From assembly GCA_033722415.1 (NCBI GenBank), contig JAWVZC010000167.1:1-8838 (forward strand): 8,838 nt of DNA, in the 5' to 3' direction. The first letter of the stretch is position 1; each line of letters starts with the position of its first letter. The DNA is from JAMQKA01 sp033722415 (GTDB taxonomy: Bacteria; Bacteroidota; Rhodothermia; Balneolales; Balneolaceae). The notes beneath the pieces were generated by a model, which had not been told where the DNA came from, did no database searches, and was given only the letters and a program-made list of their open reading frames with translations. The translations under genes and the position numbers were made by a program. Of the stretch, positions 1 through 5,795 are shown piece by piece.

Positions 1-82
1 AACCTACTGCAAAAGCGTCAGGTTTGGCCAGATTTCGCGCTCTTTTTCGGTAAATAGAACCACTATTCACCTCCATAAGACC

Positions 83-114
83 ACGAAATCTGTCTCAAAC
101 TGACACATTTTCGT
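83..114. terminator. possible terminator hairpin downstream of endonuclease V
   Basis: The arms at 83-94 and 102-114 can pair over about 11 base pairs (ACGAAAT and TGTC against GACA and ATTTTCGT), with one C-C mismatch, one bulged T and a 7-base loop. The hairpin lies 26 bases beyond the stop codon of the minus-strand endonuclease V gene, where a transcript end would be expected. There is no clean run of T on either side, so intrinsic termination is inferred from position and pairing only. It could equally be a structured spacer. Confidence 0.3.
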
Positions 115-140
115 AACGATTTCCTAAGTCCGACAGCCTC

Positions 141-842
141 CTAGTATTCAGCATATCCCGGCTGAATGTCTCCCCTTCGCAGTTCATTTACCAGCCGGTG
201 CGCCTGCCGCGTAGTCTCCGGTAGCTTGTATGTTCCCAGGGCCTGCATGATCACCCGGTAAGTATCCTCAAAGGTGACCCGGTGTCCCGGGGAAATAAAA
301 ATCGGGTTTACATTCGAACGGCTTCGAAGCACTATCCCGATCTGCTCACCATTTTCCCTGAGTTCCGAATATGCCCCTTTCTCTGGCGCTGGTTCCTGAT
401 AATCGCCCATAAGAACATTCTTTGCACACCCGATGGTTGGCTTGTCAGCCACAATACCGAAATGCGTGGCTAATCCCATTCGGCGAGGATGAGCAATTCC
501 GTGTCCGTCGAGTATCAGAACATCGGGAATACATTCGCATTGTGACCAGGCCTTCATAAGGGCGGGCAGCTCGCGAAATGCCAGCAGGCCCGGTATATAG
601 GGGAATTCCACGTGAGCCGAAACCAGTGAATGGGCTTTAAGTTCAAGCTCCGGTACAGAGAGAATCACGATCCCTGCATGTACCACGGGTGACCCGCGAT
701 CAAAGGAAAGATCGGCACCGGCGATAATCCCGGCTTCCCGGTCAAGCGGGGTCAGTGCAATCCGGCTCCTGAGATCCTTCTGGATTTCGATCGCCTGCTT
801 TGGGGTAACATTTTCATAATCGTATTTTTGCCCTTCTGTCAA
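141..842 (-). CDS. nfi: endonuclease V (deoxyinosine 3' endonuclease)
   Basis: Endonuclease V nicks DNA at the second phosphodiester bond 3' of deoxyinosine, starting repair of deaminated adenine; some homologues also cut inosine in RNA. It is a cytosolic, Mg-dependent enzyme with an RNase H-like fold. The 233 residues match the usual family length. The signature blocks appear in order: GADLSF with Asp44, PYIPGLLAFRE (residues 81-91) with the wedge tyrosine region and Glu91, LDGHGIAHPRRMGLATHFG (111-129) with Asp112 and His118, GCAK with Lys141, and TRQAH with His215. These correspond to the known catalytic set, so the enzyme should be active. The start is a TTG at 842: there is no in-frame ATG or GTG between it and the upstream stop at 861-863, and the conserved region begins soon after. 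No Shine-Dalgarno sequence is evident. The gene is divergent from the purine permease. Confidence 0.95.
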   Translation of the reverse strand: MTEGQKYDYENVTPKQAIEIQKDLRSRIALTPLDREAGIIAGADLSFDRGSPVVHAGIVILSVPELELKAHSLVSAHVEFPYIPGLLAFRELPALMKAWSQCECIPDVLILDGHGIAHPRRMGLATHFGIVADKPTIGCAKNVLMGDYQEPAPEKGAYSELRENGEQIGIVLRSRSNVNPIFISPGHRVTFEDTYRVIMQALGTYKLPETTRQAHRLVNELRRGDIQPGYAEY

Positions 843-855
843 AACAGTACTACCA

Positions 856-885
856 TTGGTTTAGGAATTACGTTTCGGGTACAAT
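856..885 (+). promoter_or_regulatory. candidate sigma-70-type promoter for the purine permease
   Basis: In the 67 bp divergent gap, TTGGTT (856-861) and TACAAT (880-885) are separated by 18 bases. The second hexamer differs from TATAAT at one position; the first matches only TTG of TTGACA. Transcription would begin about 18 bases before the permease ATG at 910. No comparably good promoter was found on the minus strand for the endonuclease gene. The call rests on pattern only. Confidence 0.35.
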
Positions 886-909
886 AAACAACGTGAACCG
901 GTAAGTTTC

Positions 910-2202
910 ATGCTTGACAACTTTTTCAAACTAACAGAACACAATACCACCGTTCGCAGGGAAGTAATCGCCGGGATCACCACATTCCTGACCATGTCTT
1001 ATATCATTGCCGTCAACCCGAGCATCCTTGCGGATGCGGGAATGAACAAAGAGGCACTGATTACGGCAACTGTCCTGATCGCCGGTTTTGGCACCTTGCT
1101 TATGGGACTTTGGATCAACGTGCCGCTGGCCATGGCACCGGGTATGGGATTGAATGCCTTCTTTGCGTACTCGCTTGTTGTCGGCCAGGGGATCTCCTGG
1201 CAGACCGCCCTGGGAGTGGTGTTTATTTCCGGCATCGCTTTCCTGCTGCTCACCACCTTCGGATTCCGCGAAAAAATTGTGGATGCCATCCCGCAATCTC
1301 TGCGTCTTGCCATTCCCGGCGGTATCGGTCTTTTCATCACGTTTATCGGGCTGCAGAATATGGAACTGGTGGTTCCAAGCGATGCAACACTGGTTTCACT
1401 GGGCACGGTCAGCGAAGCAGCGGTCCTGGGGCTGACCGGCCTGGCGGTAACCCTGCTGCTGGAGGCCCGGAAATGGCGGGGGTCCATATTGATCGGCATC
1501 ATCATTACCACACTGCTGGGCATCCTGTTCGGCTCCGTGTCGTTACCGGATTCGGTCGTTTCGATGCCGCCCACCCTGCAGCCTATCGCCTTCGAGCTCG
1601 ACATCATCGGCGCCCTGCAGTGGGGATTGATGGGAGCAATATTCTCATTCATGTTTGTCGATCTTTTTGACTCCGTGGGAACCATCATAGCCTGTTCTTA
1701 CGAGGCCGACATGGTCGAGAAGGACGGCACCATCCGAAAAATCAGTGAAATGCTGGGGGTCGATGCCGTTGCTACCTCGGTAGGAGCGCTACTCGGTACC
1801 AGTACTACCACTACCTATGTGGAATCGGCCTCGGGAATTGAGGAGGGCGGGCGTACCGGGCTTACGGCCGTTGTGGTGTCCCTGCTGTTCCTGGTGGCTC
1901 TCATCTTCACCCCGCTTATTTCCATTATCCCGGGGTACGCCACGGCGCCGGCGCTGGTCGTAGTCGGGCTGTTTATGTTTCGCAACCTCAAAGAGATCGA
2001 ATTTCGGAAGTTTGATGATCTCGTTCCCGCTTTTATGACAATCGGGTTGATGCCGCTGACCTACAGCATCAGCACGGGGCTCACATTTGGCTTTCTGACT
2101 TTTATTCTGCTGAAAATCACAATGGGGCGATTTGCAGTTATCTCCCCGGTAATGTGGGTAATCGGGATATTTTCTGCCATAAATCTCGTGCTGAGTTTAT
2201 AG
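910..2202 (+). CDS. NCS2 family purine permease, AzgA/PbuG-type (hypoxanthine/guanine/adenine uptake)
   Basis: This is an inner-membrane proton-coupled transporter for purine bases, feeding the salvage pathway. The 430-residue length is typical of the AzgA-like branch. Diagnostic segments are GITTFLTMSYIIAVNP (22-37), MAPGMGLNAFFAY (75-87), DLFDSVGT (251-258) and the block from about residue 296 to 319 containing TSTTTTYVE, SASG and EEGGRTG, the substrate-binding signature of this branch. Hydrophobic stretches spread through the chain fit the 14-segment fold of the family. The exact base preference (hypoxanthine, guanine or adenine) cannot be read from the sequence, so no gene symbol is given. 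The ATG at 910 sits directly before the usual short N-terminal Phe-Lys-Leu segment. The ribosome binding site is not recognisable. The gene is followed 44 bp later by the membrane/M23 pair with no strong terminator between, so read-through is possible. Confidence 0.93.
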   Translation: MLDNFFKLTEHNTTVRREVIAGITTFLTMSYIIAVNPSILADAGMNKEALITATVLIAGFGTLLMGLWINVPLAMAPGMGLNAFFAYSLVVGQGISWQTALGVVFISGIAFLLLTTFGFREKIVDAIPQSLRLAIPGGIGLFITFIGLQNMELVVPSDATLVSLGTVSEAAVLGLTGLAVTLLLEARKWRGSILIGIIITTLLGILFGSVSLPDSVVSMPPTLQPIAFELDIIGALQWGLMGAIFSFMFVDLFDSVGTIIACSYEADMVEKDGTIRKISEMLGVDAVATSVGALLGTSTTTTYVESASGIEEGGRTGLTAVVVSLLFLVALIFTPLISIIPGYATAPALVVVGLFMFRNLKEIEFRKFDDLVPAFMTIGLMPLTYSISTGLTFGFLTFILLKITMGRFAVISPVMWVIGIFSAINLVLSL

Positions 2203-2246
2203 ACGACTATCCGACATTTTTACCATAATTTGAAACGGTTGACGGT

Positions 2247-2540
2247 GTGTTCATTCAGATTGCGATTCAGTATATCTTACAACTGCTTTTGCCGGTATTT
2301 TTCATAACTGAGCTGTGTCGCAAGCAGTATTCCGGTCTACTGGAATGGGGAATGCAGGCGGCTGTTTTCGAACTTGTAATCTTGTTTAGTGTACTCTCAG
2401 CTCGCTGGGACTTAACCAGTTACTACCTTCGTGCGGTACTTCCTCTTGCATTTACTATTGCTACTTACATAGCGTACCGCAGAATTTCGGACGGTCCCGA
2501 ATCCTCTTCAACGCATCCAGCCTTGAAAAAATGGTGCTGA
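2247..2540 (+). CDS. small three-helix membrane protein; probable N-terminal half of a split M23 peptidase
   Basis: This 97-residue frame begins at a GTG (2247), the only usable start codon after the in-frame stop at 2226-2228. Three hydrophobic segments are visible, roughly residues 4-21, 34-52 and 58-77, followed by a polar tail ending in Lys-Lys-Trp-Cys. I recognise no domain other than membrane helices. The frame ends in a 10 bp overlap with the M23 gene, whose N-terminus supplies a fourth hydrophobic segment (its residues 2-19). Membrane-anchored M23 peptidases with several N-terminal helices are known, so I infer that this frame and the next were one gene or are expressed as one protein. 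The junction lies at six consecutive A residues (2526-2531), where a -1 shift joins the frames. G+C is about 45-47 percent in two 60-base stretches counted, lower than in the flanking genes. A genuine separate small protein, translationally coupled to the peptidase, remains possible. Confidence 0.55.
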   Translation: MFIQIAIQYILQLLLPVFFITELCRKQYSGLLEWGMQAAVFELVILFSVLSARWDLTSYYLRAVLPLAFTIATYIAYRRISDGPESSSTHPALKKWC

Positions 2541-3211
2541 ATGGATGTTTGATTGCTGCTCTGCTCTGGCTGAATATCAGTGTTTTGAAAGGATACCGCT
2601 ACCCCAAAGAAATGGCTGTGGACCTATCCTTTCCGCTGAAAGGCGGCACCTACTACATCGGTGGCGGGGGCAACAGCCGGTGGATCAACAATCATAATGC
2701 ATTTCCACCTCAGGATTTTGCCCTGGACATCCTGCGTCTCAATTCAATGGGTAACCGGGCCTGGGGTATCTGGCCATCGGAGCTATCCGCTTACACAATC
2801 TATGGTGATTCTGTTTACAGCCCGTGTTCCGAGGAGATTATCCTTGCTGTAGATGGTTTTCCGGACCTGACTCCCCCCACCCGCGACAGCGAAAATCCGG
2901 CGGGGAACCATGTGGTAGTATCCTGTAAGGGAGTTGAGGCTCTTTTGGCTCACCTGATGGCGGGCAGTGTAGCGGTCAGCAAGAATGATACCGTGGATGC
3001 AGGAGATATCATCGGTCGCGTCGGTAACTCGGGAAACACCACGCAGCCACACCTGCATCTGCACCTGGAAAGGAACGGCCCGCCGGGCAAAATATTGAAT
3101 GGAGATGGTGTTCCCGCGACCTTTAACAACAGGTTCCTGGTCCGAAATAGCGTATTTTGGGGGATCGGGAATGAGAATTCTTTGTTTCGGACACACCCCG
3201 GTGATAAATGA
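2531..3211 (+). CDS. M23 (LytM-type) zinc metallopeptidase, probably membrane-anchored
   Basis: M23 peptidases cut peptide cross-links of peptidoglycan or glycine-rich peptides outside the cytoplasmic membrane. The 226-residue frame has one hydrophobic segment (residues 2-19), then a catalytic domain from about residue 33 (FPLKGGTYYIGGGG). The metal-site motifs are complete: His55 in NNHN and Asp66 in FALDI match the first His/Asp pair, His141 in LLAHL the central histidine, and QPHLHLHL (172-179) gives the His-x-His pair (His174 and His176). GRVGNSGNT (162-170) is the typical lead-in to that pair. The spacing between His55 and Asp66 is longer than in classical LytM and resembles a branch that has Q-x-x-A-x-D. 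The start used is the ATG at 2531, which overlaps the preceding frame by 10 bp. This frame is also open upstream of the ATG for dozens of codons, so the true N-terminus may be the preceding membrane frame joined by a shift. Substrate is unknown. Confidence 0.85.
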   Translation: MVLNGCLIAALLWLNISVLKGYRYPKEMAVDLSFPLKGGTYYIGGGGNSRWINNHNAFPPQDFALDILRLNSMGNRAWGIWPSELSAYTIYGDSVYSPCSEEIILAVDGFPDLTPPTRDSENPAGNHVVVSCKGVEALLAHLMAGSVAVSKNDTVDAGDIIGRVGNSGNTTQPHLHLHLERNGPPGKILNGDGVPATFNNRFLVRNSVFWGIGNENSLFRTHPGDK

Positions 3212-3555
3212 ACACGGAAAATTAATAGAATTGCAATATATGTTGCATACGTCTATGGTTTTATTTGATATAACGGAAGTTTACACGGTAGCCAAATTTG
3301 AGAACGGCAGAAAACGGCCGTGAAGAACATAAGACCTGCACCGCGTTAACAGAAATAATAACGTACTCAATGCCTCGATATATGTTTCTGTGGTCATCTT
3401 TCCTTCACTTGTGTCTGGCAAATATCTTGGTATTACTACGGGTTAAGACGGTCTTTATCTTATAAAGGAAAAATTTTAAATCAATACTTGTCATTTGATT
3501 CTGTAGATTGTGAAGTTCCCTTTTTAATGGTTGTGAAAACACAAATTCATATTTC
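3212..3555. other. A+T-rich intergenic region upstream of the decarboxylase gene
   Basis: These 344 bases hold no gene I can support. Counted 60-base stretches contain 21, 16 and 19 G or C, about a third, against 57-67 percent in stretches of nearby genes. Short inverted repeats are present: TGCAA/TTGCA at 3232-3247 (6-base spacer), ACGGC/GCCGT at 3304-3321 (8-base loop), AAGAC/GTCTT around 3444-3454, and CTTTAT/ATAAAG at 3453-3467. None is followed by a T run. The region must contain the decarboxylase promoter, but I found no hexamer pair good enough to call. Confidence 0.6.
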
Positions 3556-3561
3556 ATGAAT
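3545..3561 (+). promoter_or_regulatory. inverted repeat spanning the decarboxylase start codon
   Basis: ATTCAT (3545-3550) and ATGAAT (3556-3561) are exact reverse complements separated by ATTTC. The ATG start codon (3556-3558) lies in the right arm, so a folded mRNA would hide it. The stem is only six base pairs and rich in A-T, so it is weak; chance is a serious alternative. It could instead be a protein-binding site. Confidence 0.2.
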
Positions 3562-4977
3562 GCATCAAAATTTCGCAAAGAAGCTCATAGACTGGTTGAC
3601 TGGATGGCCGATTATTTTGAACAGGTGGAAGAGTACCCGGTGAAACCGGATGTAAAGCCCGGAGAAATTCGGGAAATGTTGCCGTTATCTGCACCTGAAG
3701 AAGGCGAACCGTTTGACGATATTTTCAGGGATTTCAATGAGATCATTATGCCCGGAATGACCCACTGGGAGAGTCCCAATTTTATGGCCTACTTTCCGGC
3801 GAACAAAAGTTATCCCTCGGTGCTGGCTGAAATGCTTACCGCCACGCTGGGCGCCCAGTGTATGAGCTGGGTTACCTCTCCGGCAGCCACCGAGCTTGAG
3901 GAACGCGTGATGGAATGGCTGCGGGCAATGACCGGTCTACCATCGGATTTTACCGGTGTGATCCAGGACACGGCGTCGACTTCCACCCTCGTGGCACTTC
4001 TCATGGCCCGCGAGTCGGTGACCGATTTCCGGGTCAATGACTCTGGATTTCCATCAGACAAAAAATTTGCCGTATACTGCTCTTCGGAGACGCACTCCTC
4101 TATCGAAAAAGATGTTAAAATTGCAGGCTTTGGCCGCAATAACCTCCGGAAAATCAGGGTGGATGAAACCTGTGCCATGGATTCGGCCGCACTCGAACAG
4201 CGAATACGCAATGATCTGGAACAGGGAATTGTTCCGGCTTGTGTGGTGGCCACGCTCGGCACCACCGGCTCAACAGCCATTGATCCCCTCCCCGAAATCG
4301 CCGAAATCTGCAACCGGGATCAAATTTTTCTTCACATTGACGCCGCCTATGCCGGAACCGCCCTGCTGCTGCCGGAATACCGGTACATGATTGAAGGTAT
4401 TGAACAGGCCGATTCCTTTGTCTTTAATCCCCACAAATGGATGTTCACGAATTTCGACTGCTCCGCCTTTTATGTGCGGGATGAGGAGTTGCTGGTTCGC
4501 ACGCTCGCCATCACGCCGGAATACCTGAAAACCGCGGAGGATGAACGTGTAAAAAATTACCGCGACTGGGGGATCCAGCTCGGCCGCCGTTTTCGGGCCC
4601 TCAAATTGTGGTTCGTAATTCGCAGCTTCGGGATTCGCGGGCTGCAAAATACACTGAGAAAACATCTAGACCTGGCTCAGAAAATGAAGCGCACCATCAG
4701 GGAATCGGAATCGTTTGAGCTGCTGGCCCCGGTACCGCTGAACCTGGTATGTTTCCGTTATCATCCACCCGGTGTTACCGAACCGGAACTGCTGAACCGG
4801 CTAAATCGCCAACTGCTGGAACAGGTTAACAGTACCGGCAAGCTCTTCATCACACATACAAAACTGGATGATATCTATACGCTCCGAATGGTGATCGGTA
4901 ACAGAAATGTTGAACAGACACATACAGAACAAGCCTGGAAATTAATTACCGAACAGGCGGAACAACTAACGATATAG
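3556..4977 (+). CDS. PLP-dependent group II decarboxylase, aromatic-L-amino-acid decarboxylase family
   Basis: Members remove CO2 from aromatic amino acids (tryptophan, tyrosine, phenylalanine, DOPA) to give amines, acting as cytosolic homodimers. The 473 residues match the usual length. The N-terminal swap segment contains SPNFMAYFPANKSYP (73-87) and the SPAATELE block (108-115). GVIQDTAS (134-141) is the cofactor phosphate region, His180 in SSETHSS stacks on the PLP ring, Asp262 in IDAAYAG pairs with the pyridine nitrogen, and Lys294 in NPHKW forms the Schiff base. Tyr323 in the TPEYL mobile loop corresponds to the loop tyrosine of true decarboxylases, which is phenylalanine in aldehyde synthases, so decarboxylation is the likely reaction. 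YRDWGIQLGRRFRALKLWF (335-353) is the family signature after the loop. Substrate preference cannot be fixed from the sequence. The ATG at 3556 fits the conserved N-terminus (FRKEAHRLVDWMADY). The next gene starts 78 bp downstream on the same strand. Confidence 0.92.
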   Translation: MNASKFRKEAHRLVDWMADYFEQVEEYPVKPDVKPGEIREMLPLSAPEEGEPFDDIFRDFNEIIMPGMTHWESPNFMAYFPANKSYPSVLAEMLTATLGAQCMSWVTSPAATELEERVMEWLRAMTGLPSDFTGVIQDTASTSTLVALLMARESVTDFRVNDSGFPSDKKFAVYCSSETHSSIEKDVKIAGFGRNNLRKIRVDETCAMDSAALEQRIRNDLEQGIVPACVVATLGTTGSTAIDPLPEIAEICNRDQIFLHIDAAYAGTALLLPEYRYMIEGIEQADSFVFNPHKWMFTNFDCSAFYVRDEELLVRTLAITPEYLKTAEDERVKNYRDWGIQLGRRFRALKLWFVIRSFGIRGLQNTLRKHLDLAQKMKRTIRESESFELLAPVPLNLVCFRYHPPGVTEPELLNRLNRQLLEQVNSTGKLFITHTKLDDIYTLRMVIGNRNVEQTHTEQAWKLITEQAEQLTI

Positions 4978-4986
4978 ACTGAGTCA

Positions 4987-5002
4987 GTCCCGTATATGGG
5001 AC
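4987..5002 (+). terminator. possible weak terminator hairpin after the decarboxylase gene
   Basis: GTCCC (4987-4991) and GGGAC (4998-5002) form a perfect five-pair G+C-rich stem with a 6-base loop, starting 10 bases after the decarboxylase stop. The following bases are ACAAAAGACA rather than a T run, so this is not a textbook intrinsic terminator. It could attenuate transcription into the reductase gene or be incidental. Confidence 0.25.
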
Positions 5003-5055
5003 AAAAGACAGATACACGTTTCACTTTACAAACTAATCAATAAATAAATTGACCT

Positions 5056-5763
5056 ATGGAACTAACAACGGTAAAAGCACTCGTAACCGGCGGCAGTTCG
5101 GGAATCGGAAAAGAGACGGCCAGGCAGATCGTGGAGGCCGGCGGGCAGGCCGTTATCGCCGCCCGTAACAGAGACCGCCTGCACAACGCTGCCGAAGAGA
5201 TCGGTGCCATCCCCGTACAAAGTGATGTCAGTAAAGAAGAACAGGTGGTTAACCTGGTGGAACAAACCATTGAACAGATGGACGGCTACAATGTGCTGAT
5301 CAACAACGCCGGGTATGGACATTTTGCAAAGCTTGTCGATCTGTCGGCCGCCGAATTTGAAAATCAATTGCGAGTCAATACCATCGGGGCGATGATGGTG
5401 GCCCGGGAATCCGCAAAATATTTTGTCGAGCAGGATTACGGAAACATCATCAACGTGTCGTCAACAGCGGGGAGTAAGGGATTTGCCGGAGGGACTGCCT
5501 ACGTCGCCAGCAAGTTTGCCCTGGGCGGGATGACCGAATGCTGGCGCGCGGAACTACGTCCCCACAACATCCGCGTAATGCAGATTAATCCCAGTGAGGT
5601 GCAAACCCGGTTTGCAGAGAATGCGGGTATGAAAGAGCGCTCGTTCAACGAAACGAAACTGGTATCGGGGGATATCGCGCAGACGATCCTGCATATGCTT
5701 TCCCTGCCCGACCGCGGATTTATCCCGGAAACGAGCGTCTGGGCCACCAATCCCAGGGATTAG
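5056..5763 (+). CDS. short-chain dehydrogenase/reductase (classical SDR)
   Basis: This is a cytosolic NAD(P)-dependent oxidoreductase of the classical SDR type, acting on an unidentified alcohol, ketone or related substrate. The 235 residues are at the short end of the usual 230-260. The Rossmann motif TGGSSGIG occupies residues 11-18, NNAG is at 83-86, Asn108 sits in VNT, Ser135/Ser136 in NVSST supply the catalytic serine, and Tyr149-x-x-x-Lys153 completes the active site. Arg37 in AARNRDRL at the end of the second strand suggests preference for NADP(H), which is inference from the family. The common PG motif after the active site reads Asn-Pro-Ser here (178-180), followed by VQTRF. The ATG at 5056 lies ten residues before the glycine motif, as expected. 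The M28 peptidase gene follows after 32 bp, so the two are probably co-transcribed, but no biochemical link is evident. Confidence 0.92.
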   Translation: MELTTVKALVTGGSSGIGKETARQIVEAGGQAVIAARNRDRLHNAAEEIGAIPVQSDVSKEEQVVNLVEQTIEQMDGYNVLINNAGYGHFAKLVDLSAAEFENQLRVNTIGAMMVARESAKYFVEQDYGNIINVSSTAGSKGFAGGTAYVASKFALGGMTECWRAELRPHNIRVMQINPSEVQTRFAENAGMKERSFNETKLVSGDIAQTILHMLSLPDRGFIPETSVWATNPRD

Positions 5764-5795
5764 ATCGTAATCTCCACTCTACTACTTACCAGGCT

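Noticed and set aside
1..57. A plus-strand frame open from the left edge to a TAG at 55-57, possibly the tail of a gene convergent with endonuclease V
   Set aside because: It is only 18 codons and has no recognisable motif; the minus strand also has a frame open to the edge there, so neither can be preferred.
3..74. A perfect Shine-Dalgarno-like GGAGGTGA on the minus strand (67-74) six bases ahead of a GTG (61-63) with a short frame ending near base 3
   Set aside because: The resulting peptide is about 19 residues with no similarity I recognise, and other genes in this window do not use Shine-Dalgarno sequences; chance is likely.
837..842. TTGACA on the minus strand at the start of the endonuclease V gene, considered as a promoter -35 box
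   Set aside because: A promoter there would start transcription inside the coding region, with no suitable downstream start codon; the TTG is better read as the translation start.
999..1688. A 229-codon minus-strand frame opposite the purine permease
   Set aside because: It is an antisense shadow of a gene with clear family motifs; its translation is rich in Ser, Pro, Arg and Met and has no domain signature.
2199..2225. ATAG/CTAT mini-stem followed by a short T run just after the permease stop, considered as a terminator
   Set aside because: The stem is only four A-T-rich base pairs and the T run lies several bases away, so it would not be stable.
3099..3323. A 74-codon plus-strand frame at the end of the M23 gene and into the gap
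   Set aside because: More than half overlaps the M23 gene in another frame; the remainder shows no motif and biased, low-complexity composition typical of a shadow frame.
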